Origin: Marivirga salinae
GTDB taxonomy: Bacteria; Bacteroidota; Bacteroidia; Cytophagales; Cyclobacteriaceae
Assembly: GCF_030503855.1 (NCBI RefSeq)
Contig: NZ_CP129971.1
Coordinates: 255,501 to 319,500 of the forward strand
Reading direction: 5' to 3'
Length of the DNA: 64,000 nt
Shown here: positions 44,225 to 53,606 of the stretch, piece by piece
Position numbering within the stretch: position 1 is the first letter of the stretch
Layout: every line of letters starts with the position of its first letter
The notes under the pieces: generated by a model
Database searches by the model: none
The model's input: the letters and a program-made list of their open reading frames with translations, nothing else
Told to the model about the DNA's origin: nothing
Made by a program: the position numbers and the translations under genes

Positions 44225-45709
44225 ATGAAATTTCCTGCGGCACAAAGTATTCTTTTAATCATTGCAGCTTTAGTAACTATTTTAACTTGGCTAATTCCAG
44301 CTGGTAGCTATAATTCGCTAAGTTATGAATCAACCACAGATCAGTTTAGCATCCAAAACCAAGATTCTAGTTATAATTTACCCGCAACTCAAGCTAGTTT
44401 AGAGCAATTAAACATCAAAATACCGCTGGAGAAATTTACGAGCGGGGCAATCTATAAACCCATCAGTATTCCCAATACTTATCAGCAACTACCCTCCCAG
44501 CCTCAAGGAGTAATTGAATTTTTGTCTGCACCCATAAAAGGTATTATAGAAGCAGCTGATATTATTTTTTTGGTTTTAATCATTGGGGGAATGATAGGGA
44601 TCATGAATGTTACAGGAGCATTCAATGCAGGAATGAGCTGGCTATCGAAAGCATTAAAAGGCAGGGAATTTTTATTAATCATTTTCACCACTTTATTAAT
44701 TTCATTGGGAGGAAGTACATTTGGATTAGCTGAAGAAACTTTAGCTTTTTATCCCATATTGATACCCATTTTCATAGCAGCAGGCTATGATTCTATGGTG
44801 GGGCTCGCCAGTATTTTTCTCGGTTCGGCCATAGGCGTAATGTGCAGCACGGTAAATCCATTTGCCACCATCATTGCATCAGATGCAGCCGGCATTAGCT
44901 GGACGAGTGGCCTTGAAGGAAGAGTGATTATTTATGTGGTTTGTATGGCCGTGACCATTGCTTATATCCTAATTTATGCAAGGAAAGTAAAAAGAAACCC
45001 TGAAAAATCATTAGTAGATGCCAGTTCTACAAAATCTTTAACTTACATAAATGAAGCAAGTAAAGGTAATGACATACCGCTTACTTTGAGATTACGTGCA
45101 ATTCTAATGATTTTCACAGCTTGTTTTGTTATCATGATAATGGGAGTATCACAATGGGATTGGTGGTTTGTAGAAATGACTACTGTATTTTTTGCAGGTT
45201 CTATTGTGATCGGCTTTATAGCCAAAATGAAAGAAAGTGCCTTTATTAATTCCTTTATTCAAGGTGCTGGCGATTTGCTTGGTGTTGCTTTCATCATTGG
45301 ACTGGCAAGAGGCATTACCATCCTTATGACCGATGGATTGATCAGCGATAGCATTCTATTCTATGCCAGTGAATTTACAACCGGTATGAATAAAGGAGTA
45401 TTCGTGAATGTGCTTTTCTTCATTTATCAAGGCTTAACTTTTTTCATTCCATCGAGTTCTGGAATGGCAGTACTGACGATGCCAATCCTTTCTCCGCTTG
45501 CTGACAATGTGAATATCGGTCGTGAAGTAATTGTAAATGCCTATCAACTAGGAAATGGTTTATTCAATAGCATCAGCCCAACTGGATTGGTTTTAGCATC
45601 TTTAGGATTGGTGAAAATTGGCTATGAAAAATACCTCAAATTTATGCTACCACTCTATGCAATTTTAGCCCTGATTGGAATGGTTTTCCTTACGATTTTG
45701 AGTTACTAA
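44225..45709 (+). CDS. YfcC-family membrane transporter (C4-dicarboxylate/arginine-ornithine exchanger-like)
   Basis: The 494-residue protein has about 12 transmembrane segments with family landmarks LTWLIPAGSY near the start, GGSTFGLAEETLAFYPILIP, FLGSAIGVMCSTVNPF and FIPSSSGMAVLTMPILSPL. The YfcC group belongs to the AbgT/DcuC-like ion transporter clan and is annotated variously as C4-dicarboxylate or basic amino acid antiporters; the substrate here is not known. The next gene follows 23 bases later. Confidence 0.88.
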   Translation: MKFPAAQSILLIIAALVTILTWLIPAGSYNSLSYESTTDQFSIQNQDSSYNLPATQASLEQLNIKIPLEKFTSGAIYKPISIPNTYQQLPSQPQGVIEFLSAPIKGIIEAADIIFLVLIIGGMIGIMNVTGAFNAGMSWLSKALKGREFLLIIFTTLLISLGGSTFGLAEETLAFYPILIPIFIAAGYDSMVGLASIFLGSAIGVMCSTVNPFATIIASDAAGISWTSGLEGRVIIYVVCMAVTIAYILIYARKVKRNPEKSLVDASSTKSLTYINEASKGNDIPLTLRLRAILMIFTACFVIMIMGVSQWDWWFVEMTTVFFAGSIVIGFIAKMKESAFINSFIQGAGDLLGVAFIIGLARGITILMTDGLISDSILFYASEFTTGMNKGVFVNVLFFIYQGLTFFIPSSSGMAVLTMPILSPLADNVNIGREVIVNAYQLGNGLFNSISPTGLVLASLGLVKIGYEKYLKFMLPLYAILALIGMVFLTILSY

Positions 45710-45732
45710 TTCTAAAGTTTAAACAAGTAAAA

Positions 45733-46947
45733 ATGATTAAAAAAATAATTAAATTATTTCTATGGCTGGTTTTAGGGCTCGTATCAATAGTTGTTGTTTT
45801 CGGTATAATCTACTTAGTAAATCCTAGATATGTCGAAAAAAAGACAATGAATATTTTTTATCCTACTGTGAATATCAAAGAGAAATATCAGGATAAAATA
45901 GTAGTTGAAGTTCCTGAGGTTTATGAGCTTATGCAAATTGCCAGCAGTTTGACAGGAACTTTCAAAAATGATCCTAATTTAATTAAAAGCAGTAGTAGCT
46001 ACTACCAAGATTTTAGAAACCATTTCCAAGAATTTGAAAATCATGATTTGGTGCTGAAATTAAATAAAGCCTTTGAAGAAAATCCTTATGGAAATAATCA
46101 GCATGCAATAAGAATGCTTTCATTAGGTCTTGATATTGATAATCAAAATTCCTTGATTGATAATGGGTTCATAAATATTAATCCGGCAACAAAGTATTTT
46201 CTTAGCACATCTGTTTTCTTTCCATCACTTAACACTAACTTAATTGAGGATTTTGCCAAAAAATCAAACTTTAAGGACTTTTATAAAGAGCATAAAGGCT
46301 ATTACAGTAAGTTAATAAATAATTATAATGAACTCTGCGATTTTAAGGGAATGCAGACTTGGTTAGAAAAGAAATTTACATCTAAGTATCAATCTTATCG
46401 GATTATTTTTTCGCCATTAACTGGTGGATTCCATAGTACAACAAGCTTTCCGAATTCCGATAGAAGCATGGATCAAACTTTTATGTTTGTGAGCGCTCCC
46501 AGAGAAAATATAGCGAACTTATCACCTAAAGAATTTGAAACCGCTTCTAGTCTTTCTTCAAGAATAGTTTTTACAGAAATAGACCACAATTATGTAAATC
46601 CTGTAACAGACCAATTTTTGAATGAGCTGGATGAGGCTATGGATGACTATAAAAACTGGAACGGTCAAAACGGAGGCTCTTACCCATCCAAGTATAGTAC
46701 ATTTAATGAGTATATGACATGGGGAGTTTTTAATTTATATGCATTGGATACTTATAGCGAAGAAAATATGGATACGATTATTCAATATCCTACTGACTTC
46801 ATTACTGAAAACAGAAAATTCATTCGATTTAGAGAATTCAATCAAGAATTAATCAGACTATACGAGAGCAAAGACAAACCTAAAATTGAAGAGCTATATG
46901 AGCCTATTTTTGAATGGATGAGAAAGGAGTATGAAACTAGCAATTAA
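45733..46947 (+). CDS. Membrane-anchored protein of unknown function, DUF4932-like
   Basis: A 404-residue protein with one N-terminal transmembrane helix (about residues 8-29) and a large extracytoplasmic domain. The region around RIVFTEIDHNYVNPV resembles the zinc-metalloprotease-like motif of DUF4932 proteins, where HExxH is usual. Here Thr stands in place of the first His, so either the protein is inactive or the motif is read differently. Assignment is tentative. It follows the YfcC-type gene and precedes a small four-TM protein gene by ten bases. Confidence 0.6.
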   Translation: MIKKIIKLFLWLVLGLVSIVVVFGIIYLVNPRYVEKKTMNIFYPTVNIKEKYQDKIVVEVPEVYELMQIASSLTGTFKNDPNLIKSSSSYYQDFRNHFQEFENHDLVLKLNKAFEENPYGNNQHAIRMLSLGLDIDNQNSLIDNGFININPATKYFLSTSVFFPSLNTNLIEDFAKKSNFKDFYKEHKGYYSKLINNYNELCDFKGMQTWLEKKFTSKYQSYRIIFSPLTGGFHSTTSFPNSDRSMDQTFMFVSAPRENIANLSPKEFETASSLSSRIVFTEIDHNYVNPVTDQFLNELDEAMDDYKNWNGQNGGSYPSKYSTFNEYMTWGVFNLYALDTYSEENMDTIIQYPTDFITENRKFIRFREFNQELIRLYESKDKPKIEELYEPIFEWMRKEYETSN

Positions 46948-46957
46948 CATTAATTAA

Positions 46958-47353
46958 ATGAAAAGTCTACTACTCGATTCCCCTCTAAAAATATTTTTGC
47001 TTGATGCTATTGGGGCAATCATTACTGCCTTAATTTTAGGAATAGTTTTCACAACATTTCAGGAATACATTGGAATGCCTAGAGAAATATTGATTTCATT
47101 ATCCTTAATTGCTGTAGTATTTTGTATTTATTCTTTTAGCTGTTTTTTTATGCTCAAAAGAAACTGGAAGCCATTTTTGAAAGCAATAGCCATTGCAAAT
47201 TTATTGTATTGTGTCGCTACAACAGTTCTGATCATTGCATTATCCCATCAACTCACCATTGTAGGGCTGCTATATTTTATGGGTGAAATAATAGTGATTG
47301 GATTCTTAGTTTATTTTGAGTTTTTAGTTTTGAATAGAATTAAAAATTCTTAA
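46958..47353 (+). CDS. Four-transmembrane small membrane protein
   Basis: A 131-residue hydrophobic protein with four predicted membrane helices (about residues 13-35, 43-65, 74-95 and 100-122) and short loops. No family was recognised. It lies ten bases after the DUF4932-like gene, so the two are probably cotranscribed. Its stop shares TTAA with the convergent purM stop. Confidence 0.75.
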   Translation: MKSLLLDSPLKIFLLDAIGAIITALILGIVFTTFQEYIGMPREILISLSLIAVVFCIYSFSCFFMLKRNWKPFLKAIAIANLLYCVATTVLIIALSHQLTIVGLLYFMGEIIVIGFLVYFEFLVLNRIKNS

Positions 47354-48516
47354 TTGTAAACAAACTCCCCATGCTCACTCTTAACCGTCACTTGCTTTAG
47401 AGCTGAAGCTTCTACCCTTCCGATGATTTGAGCATCAATATTGAAAGATTCGGAGATATCGATAATCTTTTGCGCATCTTTTTCTTCCACATAAAGCTCC
47501 ATTCTGTGCCCCATGTTGAAAACTTTATACATCTCCTTCCAATCTGTTCCAGATTCTTGTTGGATCATTTTAAAGAGAGTTGGGGTAGGAAATAAATTAT
47601 CTTTGATGATGTGAAGGTTCTCCACAAAATGAAGCACTTTAGTTTGTGCACCACCACTGCAATGCACCATTCCAGCCACTTTACCTGACTGTTCTTCCAA
47701 CACTTTCTTAATGACTGGTGCATAAGTTCGTGTAGGTGATAAAACTAGTTTTCCAGCGTCCAAATCTACCCGATCTACTTTATCAGTTAATTTTTTTGAC
47801 CCTGTGTAAATTAAATTATCTGGAACAGAAGGATCAAAACTCTCAGGATATTTAGCCATCAATTCCTTGCTAAATACATCATGACGGGCGGAAGTCAGTC
47901 CATTACTACCCATTCCTCCATTGTACTCATTTTCATAAGTTGCTTGACCGTAAGAAGCCAAACCTACTACCACGTGTCCGGCTTTTATATTATCATTCGA
48001 GATTACATCTGCTCTTTTCATTCGAGCCGTAACGGTGCTGTCCACAATAATAGTCCTTACTAAATCCCCAACATCCGCAGTTTCCCCGCCTGTACTGATA
48101 ATATTCACGCCATTGTCCCTTAGCATTTGTAAAACCTCTTCTGTACCATTTATAATGGCAGAAATTACTTCACCCGGAATCAAGTTTTTATTCCTTCCAA
48201 TAGTAGAGGATAATAATATCTTATCGGTACATCCCACACAAAGTAAATCATCAATATTCATGATGATAGCATCTTGAGCAATGCCTTTCCAGACCGAAAT
48301 ATCCCCAGTTTCCTTCCAATACATATAAGCCAATGAAGATTTTGTACCTGCGCCATCCGCATGCATAATGGTGCAATAATCCTCATCCCCAGTTAGGTGA
48401 TCGGGTACAATCTTACAAAAAGCTTGTGGGAAAAGTCCTTTGTCAAGGTTTTTGATGGCATTGTGAACATCTTCTTTAGAGGCAGAAACTCCACGTTGGT
48501 TGTATCTATCGGACAT
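47350..48516 (-). CDS. purM: Phosphoribosylformylglycinamidine cyclo-ligase (AIR synthase)
   Basis: The 388-residue enzyme closes the imidazole ring in purine synthesis (FGAM + ATP to AIR). Typical motifs are YNQRGVSASKEDV at the start, DGAGTKSSLAY, NIDDLLCVG, STGGETADVGDLV and GLASYGQATY. It is longer than E. coli PurM (345) in a manner seen in Bacteroidota. A TAATTTTG -7 element lies just upstream. A diverged copy of its first 22 codons survives at 52304-52370. Confidence 0.95.
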   Translation of the reverse strand: MSDRYNQRGVSASKEDVHNAIKNLDKGLFPQAFCKIVPDHLTGDEDYCTIMHADGAGTKSSLAYMYWKETGDISVWKGIAQDAIIMNIDDLLCVGCTDKILLSSTIGRNKNLIPGEVISAIINGTEEVLQMLRDNGVNIISTGGETADVGDLVRTIIVDSTVTARMKRADVISNDNIKAGHVVVGLASYGQATYENEYNGGMGSNGLTSARHDVFSKELMAKYPESFDPSVPDNLIYTGSKKLTDKVDRVDLDAGKLVLSPTRTYAPVIKKVLEEQSGKVAGMVHCSGGAQTKVLHFVENLHIIKDNLFPTPTLFKMIQQESGTDWKEMYKVFNMGHRMELYVEEKDAQKIIDISESFNIDAQIIGRVEASALKQVTVKSEHGEFVYN

Positions 48517-48532
48517 GATTCTAAAATTTATA

Positions 48533-48540
48533 CAAAATTA
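48533..48540 (-). promoter_or_regulatory. purM: -7 element of purM
   Basis: The minus strand reads TAATTTTG, a match to TAnnTTTG, 16 bases upstream of the ATG. Confidence 0.4.
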
Positions 48541-48613
48541 AGGGGATTGAAGAAAGGAAACTAATTGTAGGTGTAGTTTTTCATATCTAACAGAAATATA
48601 TTTAAAGCTTAAA

Positions 48614-48772
48614 ATGACCCCATTCGGATTTAATACCATAGTATCAGTTTATTCTTTTTTGGTTTTAGGTGTTACTTATCTTATGTTATTTAAGTTAAAA
48701 AATAATTTCCTTCTGTATTTCCTTCCAGATAAATACACTTTAAAAGCAAACTTTACCATTCTTCACAAGTAG
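48614..48772 (+). CDS. Possible 52-residue single-TM protein
   Basis: ATG at 48614 opens 52 codons to TAG. The product has one hydrophobic helix (SVYSFLVLGVTYLMLF) and a basic tail (FKLKNNF). It lies in the gap upstream of the tricorn-like gene. No family recognised; may be chance. Confidence 0.3.
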   Translation: MTPFGFNTIVSVYSFLVLGVTYLMLFKLKNNFLLYFLPDKYTLKANFTILHK

Positions 48773-48831
48773 CATTTTGCTTTAGAAAATAATCACTATC
48801 TTAACTTATCAAATAAAATAATCCGCAAATC

Positions 48832-51800
48832 ATGAAAAAAATATTCAGTCTACTAATTTTCTGTATGCTGTCATCAGCACTTATGGCACAAAATACACCA
48901 GAATGGATGCGTTATGCCAGCATATCACCTAATGGAAAAGAGATAGCATTTTCTTATAAAGGAAATATTTATTCGGTCAGCAAAGATGAGCCTTTAGCCA
49001 TTCCAATAAGTATTAATAATAGCTATGAATATAAACCCATTTGGTCTCCAGATGGAAAACATATAGCCTTTGCCTCTGACCGGCATGGAAATTTTGATGT
49101 CTTTTTATATTCTACTGAAACTTTAAAAGCTAACAGATTAACCCACCATTCCAACCACGATTTACCAGAAAGCTTTACTGCTGATGGAAAATCAGTTTTA
49201 TTCACTTCAGGAAGGAAAATGAATGTTGATAACTCACAGTTTCCTTATGGTAGATTTTCTCAATTATATAGTGTCAACTTAAAGGGTGACATGCCTCAAA
49301 TGCAAATCCCAATCCCTTTGGAGGCTGTTTCAGTTAATAAAACAGGGAATAAATGGCTTTATATGGATTTAAAAGGCTATGAGGATTATTTTAGAAAGCA
49401 TCATGTTTCCTCCATTACTAGAGATATCTGGGAGTATAATCCTGCAGATAAATCTCACAAAAAATTAACGGAATTTGAAGGGGAAGATAGAGAAGCAGTT
49501 TGGTCAGATGATCAGGAACACATTTATTTCCTAAGTGAGAGATCCGGAACTTTTAATGTTTGGAAAATGAAACCAGGTAGTTCAGAAGAAGCGGTTCAAA
49601 TTACAAATTTCGAAACTCACCCTCTACGCTCTTTAAGTATTTCTGAAGAAGGGACTTTGTCCTTCACCTATCATGGCGAAATTTATACCGTGAAGGAAGG
49701 AGAAACACCAGAAAAAGTAAATGTTCTAATTCCATATGAGCAAGAAGTTGTTACACAGCTCGAGAAAATGAGCTCAGGTGCAACAGAAATGGCCTTATCA
49801 CCAAATGGAAAAGAGATAGCGTTTATTATCCGCGGAGAAGTTTTTGTAACCGGAACAGAGAGTGGAATGACTAAACGAATTACCAATACTCCAGAACAGG
49901 AGCGTTCAGTACATTTTCACCCAGAGGGCAAAAAACTAATCTATGCAGGTGAACGAAATGGGAGTTGGAATATATACGAAACTGAAATTAAAGATGATGA
50001 AGAATCCTATTTTCACGCCTCTACACTACTAAATGAGAAAGCTCTATTAGCCAAGGAGGAAGAAACTTTCCAGCCTAAATATTCTCCGGATGGGAAAGAA
50101 GTAGCTTATTTAAGCAATAGAACCACATTAAAAGTTTTAAATCTAGCTAGCGGTCAGTCACGCACTGTTTTACCTGGAGATAAAAATTATTCTTATTCTG
50201 ATGGAGATCAATATTATGATTGGTCACCAGATGGTAAATGGTTTGCCGTAGAATTTCTTGATAAAAAAAGATGGGTTCCCGAAGTGGGATTAGTTAAAGC
50301 TGATGGAACTCAAGAAGTAAAAAATGTAACTGAAAGCGGTTATGCTGAAGGCGGTCCACAATGGATATTAGATGGCAAAGCACTTATCTATTATTCAGAT
50401 CGAGAAGGATTCCGATCTCATGGAAGCTGGGGTTCACAAGGAGATGTGTACGCCATGTATCTTACGAAGGAAGCTTTTGATCGTGCTCAGCTAAGCAAAG
50501 ATGAATATGATTTATTGGTAGAACGAGAGAAAGAAGAGAAGAAGGACGAGCCTGAAAATGATGATAAAAAGAAATCTAAAAAGGAAGATGATATAGATCC
50601 TGTAAAAATTGAATGGGATAACTTAGAAGATAGAGTCGAAAAATTAACTATTTCATCATCATTTCTCAATGGGATGAAAGTTTCACCAGATGGTGAAAAA
50701 TTGTACTATCTAGCCTCTAGGGACAATAGTGTGGATTTATGGGAATTGAATATCCGTGAGAAATCCACTAAAACCATTGGTAATTTTAAAGGAGGAGATG
50801 CCGCTATGGTGATGGATGAAAAAGGAGAAAATATTTATGTGATGGCTGGCGGAGGTATTTCTCAAGTAAAAACAGCTGATGGCAAAACCAAAGGAGTGTC
50901 ATACACAGCAGAAATGTATTTAGATGCCAATGCAGAGCGCGCTTATATTTTTGAGCACATGTGGCGACAAGTAGTAAGGAAATTCTATAAAAAGGATTTA
51001 CATGGTGTAGATTGGGAAGGTATGAAAGCAGCATATCAACCAAAATTATCACACATTAATAATGACAGGGATTTCGCAGAATTAATGTCAGAGCTTTTGG
51101 GTGAGTTAAATGGTTCACATACTGGTTGCCGTTATTACCATAGTGATAATAAAGGGGATCAAACAGCTGCTTTAGGTATTTATGAAGATTTAAGCTACAC
51201 GGGTGCAGGTATAAAAATTGCTGAAATTATGGACAAATCACCTTTAGCTATCAGTGGTGAAAAGATTAGTGTAGGTAGCATTATTAAGAAGATAGACGGC
51301 CAAACTATATCAGAAAATGATAATTATCTTCCATTACTTAATCACAAAACTGGTAAAACGGTAGTTTTGGAAATAGAGGAAGCGCAATCCAACCAAACTA
51401 AAACGGTAAAAATAAAAGCCATTAGTTTAAACGAGGAAAACAACTTACGTTATGAACGATGGGTGAAATCAAGAAGAGAAGCTACTGAAAAATTATCAGG
51501 TGGCCGCTTGGGGTACGTTCATGTAAGAGGTATGAATTCTTCTAGTTTTCGAGAAGTTTATTCCGAATTATTAGGACGATATAACGATAAAGAAGCCGTA
51601 ATTGTAGATACCCGTTTCAATGGCGGTGGGTGGTTACACGATGATTTAGCTACCCTATTATCTGGTGAGCAATATGTAAAACTAATGCCTCGTGGACAAC
51701 ATATTGGTTCGGAACCGCAAGGTAAATGGCAAAAACCTTCAGTCGTTTTAGTGGGAGAAGGTAATTATTCTGATGCACATTTCTTTCCTGTGACTTATCG

Positions 51801-52056
51801 CGCACTTGATATTGGTAAAATTATAGGTATGCCCGTTCCCGGTACTACCACTGCCGTATGGTGGGAAAGACAGATTAATCCTAATTTAGTATTTGGTATT
51901 CCACAAGTAGGCGTTACGGATATGGATGGCAATTATTTAGAAAATCAACAATTAGAGCCGGATGTAAAAGTTAAAAATATGCCAAGTGAATTGATTGAAG
52001 GAAAAGACAGTCAATTAGCAAAGGCTGTAGAGGTGTTGCTAGAAGATTTGGATTAA
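48832..52056 (+). CDS. Secreted tricorn-like S41 protease with beta-propellers
   Basis: A 1074-residue protein with signal peptide (residues 1-19, ending ALMAQ), two TolB/tricorn-type beta-propellers (about 20-330 and 330-715, with repeated SPDGK motifs), a PDZ domain (about 790-865) and a C-terminal S41 tail-specific protease domain. The catalytic Ser is S980 in GNYSDAHFF, preceded by VDTRFNGGGW. A highly charged lysine/glutamate linker sits at about residues 566-585. Archaeal tricorn is a cytoplasmic peptidase; these exported bacterial relatives probably degrade peptides in the periplasm or outside. A strong terminator follows. Confidence 0.93.
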   Translation: MKKIFSLLIFCMLSSALMAQNTPEWMRYASISPNGKEIAFSYKGNIYSVSKDEPLAIPISINNSYEYKPIWSPDGKHIAFASDRHGNFDVFLYSTETLKANRLTHHSNHDLPESFTADGKSVLFTSGRKMNVDNSQFPYGRFSQLYSVNLKGDMPQMQIPIPLEAVSVNKTGNKWLYMDLKGYEDYFRKHHVSSITRDIWEYNPADKSHKKLTEFEGEDREAVWSDDQEHIYFLSERSGTFNVWKMKPGSSEEAVQITNFETHPLRSLSISEEGTLSFTYHGEIYTVKEGETPEKVNVLIPYEQEVVTQLEKMSSGATEMALSPNGKEIAFIIRGEVFVTGTESGMTKRITNTPEQERSVHFHPEGKKLIYAGERNGSWNIYETEIKDDEESYFHASTLLNEKALLAKEEETFQPKYSPDGKEVAYLSNRTTLKVLNLASGQSRTVLPGDKNYSYSDGDQYYDWSPDGKWFAVEFLDKKRWVPEVGLVKADGTQEVKNVTESGYAEGGPQWILDGKALIYYSDREGFRSHGSWGSQGDVYAMYLTKEAFDRAQLSKDEYDLLVEREKEEKKDEPENDDKKKSKKEDDIDPVKIEWDNLEDRVEKLTISSSFLNGMKVSPDGEKLYYLASRDNSVDLWELNIREKSTKTIGNFKGGDAAMVMDEKGENIYVMAGGGISQVKTADGKTKGVSYTAEMYLDANAERAYIFEHMWRQVVRKFYKKDLHGVDWEGMKAAYQPKLSHINNDRDFAELMSELLGELNGSHTGCRYYHSDNKGDQTAALGIYEDLSYTGAGIKIAEIMDKSPLAISGEKISVGSIIKKIDGQTISENDNYLPLLNHKTGKTVVLEIEEAQSNQTKTVKIKAISLNEENNLRYERWVKSRREATEKLSGGRLGYVHVRGMNSSSFREVYSELLGRYNDKEAVIVDTRFNGGGWLHDDLATLLSGEQYVKLMPRGQHIGSEPQGKWQKPSVVLVGEGNYSDAHFFPVTYRALDIGKIIGMPVPGTTTAVWWERQINPNLVFGIPQVGVTDMDGNYLENQQLEPDVKVKNMPSELIEGKDSQLAKAVEVLLEDLD

Positions 52057-52115
52057 GATAAAAGGTTTTACATTTTTCGATCAGATAATGAATAACAAAA
52101 TATATAGCTAACAAT

Positions 52116-52302
52116 CAAAAAAAGCTCGGAAGTAACTTCCGAGCTTTTTAATTTTTGAGATGATTTTAAGATTACTTTTTCTTAAACTCAGTAATCGTTT
52201 TCTCAATGATTTCACAGCAATCATTTATTTGCTCTTCAGTAATTACCAAAGGAGGGGCAAATCGAATGATGTTTCCGTGGGTTGGTTTAATCAATAAGTC
52301 AT
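52116..52302 (-). pseudogene. Duplicated 3' end of rocD with its terminator
   Basis: This stretch parallels 53551-53737 at a constant offset of 1435 bases: the terminator, the spacer and the last codons of rocD. Its minus-strand frame reads [12 protein letters not shown] and ends EFKKK then TAA (52172-52174), nearly identical to the RocD C-terminus with substitutions such as ND for NE. It joins directly to a purM fragment at about 52303. Degeneration shows it is old. Confidence 0.9.
52119..52150. terminator. Terminator between tricorn-like gene and rocD remnant
   Basis: A 14-bp stem (52119-52132 with 52136-52149), three-base loop and flanking A and T runs permit termination on both strands. 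It is the duplicated copy of the rocD terminator and now serves the tricorn-like gene. Confidence 0.85.
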
Positions 52303-52303
52303 C

Positions 52304-52370
52304 TATCAAGGTTTTTGAAGAGATTGTGAATATCTGCTTTAGAGGCAGAAACCGCGCGTTGGTTATACAT
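52304..52370 (-). pseudogene. Duplicated 5' end of purM fused to the rocD remnant
   Basis: The minus strand from ATG at 52370 reads [16 protein letters not shown] and KNLDR before a stop, matching the first codons of purM (YNQRGVSASKEDVHN, KNLDK) with a three-codon deletion after Met. It abuts the rocD remnant on its left. The purM-to-rocD joint is what a tandem duplication with breakpoints in those two genes would leave. Confidence 0.88.
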
Positions 52371-52454
52371 ATAGCTTTTCTTTGCTCAAAATAATTTCGT
52401 TTAAATTAATTACTTTAGCAATTTAGAATAATCGTAAATGTCCAGTTTACTATA

Positions 52455-53357
52455 ATGAGAAAGTATTTAGTAATAGTATATGTAATTTTTGTCTCCCAAA
52501 TTAGTCTTGCTCAAGATTACTTGATTACCAAAAATGGAGAAAAGATTATTGTCAATTCAGTTAAAGCCAAATACAACAAGGTTATAACCTCACAACCATT
52601 TTTCAAAGGTAAAATAGAATATCAAATTGATGAAATTGACTATTATTATAATACTTATGAAGGCTCCTTTTATTATTTTATTCCTATTGGTGAAGGTAAA
52701 AACACCTATGAATTATACAAGAGAGAATTAGAGGGCAAAATAAAATATTATCGGAAAGTAGATTATAATAGTATTTACAGTCCGAATGGTAACATCAATA
52801 CAAGTACAGAGCATGTATATCTGGAAAAAAATGGTGATTTTAAGAAAGTACTCTATCGTGGAGGGATTCCAAGGAAGAAGAAAGAAAAGATTGCCAATCT
52901 TAAAGAATTTGTTGCAGATGATAAAATTGCATTTAATGAAGTGAATTCAGATTACTTCCAATTCAATTCAGATTATATAAAATCTATAGTAAATAGTTAT
53001 AATTTAAGAGCACATAGCTTTAATAGTGCGTTGGCTCAAGATTCAACTAATGTTATATTTTATAGAGTTAAAAGGCGACAGTATAAAGCACCTTTGTTTT
53101 TTAAAATAGGGGGCAATGAATACGACTTAGTAAGGTATGACTCAATTCAATTGAATATACCGAATGGCCAAGAAATAAAAGTCTGTATTAAGAATTCCAA
53201 TGATCAAATATGCCGACTCATATTACCATCCAATTACGTATATAACTATTATGAATTGTCACTGGATAAATTTGGCGAAGGTTCAATAGTTAGAATGGGG
53301 AGAGAAAATGCAGCTTTTCACTTAAATAAAATTAAACATAAAGTCAGCAAAAGATAA
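52455..53357 (+). CDS. Secreted protein of unknown family
   Basis: A 300-residue protein with a signal peptide (residues 1-19, ending ISLAQ) and a beta-rich, tyrosine-rich mature part (IEYQIDEIDYYYNTYEGSFY). No domain was recognised; an opening ITKNGEKIIVNSVKAKYNKV resembles the small strand motif in many Bacteroidota envelope proteins. It lies between two direct copies of the rocD 3' end and could have entered or survived through that rearrangement. Confidence 0.7.
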   Translation: MRKYLVIVYVIFVSQISLAQDYLITKNGEKIIVNSVKAKYNKVITSQPFFKGKIEYQIDEIDYYYNTYEGSFYYFIPIGEGKNTYELYKRELEGKIKYYRKVDYNSIYSPNGNINTSTEHVYLEKNGDFKKVLYRGGIPRKKKEKIANLKEFVADDKIAFNEVNSDYFQFNSDYIKSIVNSYNLRAHSFNSALAQDSTNVIFYRVKRRQYKAPLFFKIGGNEYDLVRYDSIQLNIPNGQEIKVCIKNSNDQICRLILPSNYVYNYYELSLDKFGEGSIVRMGRENAAFHLNKIKHKVSKR

Positions 53358-53553
53358 ACTACTTAAAAATAATTAGATATTAGTCGTTTTTCATCGACTA
53401 TGGGTGATCCGAACAAGTTACAAACTCAATAGAGTAAGATTAAAGTTTTATTAATGAGAAAATTTTAATCATTGCAACACTAAATCCTTGTTTTGGGAAG
53501 CTCTTTAATAGACCGGGCCGGTTTTATGATCTAAGATTTTTTAATTAAACCAA

Positions 53554-53585
53554 AAAAAGCTCGGAAGTTATTTCCGAGCTTTTTA
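53554..53585. terminator. Terminator of rocD
   Basis: A stem of AGCTCGGAA (53558-53566) with TTCCGAGCT (53572-53580), extended by A and T runs, lies 23 bases after the rocD stop on the minus strand. It may also stop rightward transcription of the upstream hypothetical gene. Confidence 0.8.
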
Positions 53586-53606
53586 ATTTTTGAGATGATT
53601 TTAAGA

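Larger units (their letters stand above)
48517..48831. other. 315-bp divergent region between purM and the tricorn-like gene
   Basis: Holds the purM -7 element (48533-48540) and a possible small membrane protein frame (48614-48772). Nothing else recognised. Confidence 0.5.

Noticed and set aside
52206-52394. Plus-strand frame of 62 codons
   Set aside because: It is antisense to the duplicated rocD/purM remnants and has no family resemblance.
53511-53535. GC-rich ACCGGGCCGGT patch in an AT-rich gap
   Set aside because: Too short for a useful stem with a loop, and no second copy was seen.
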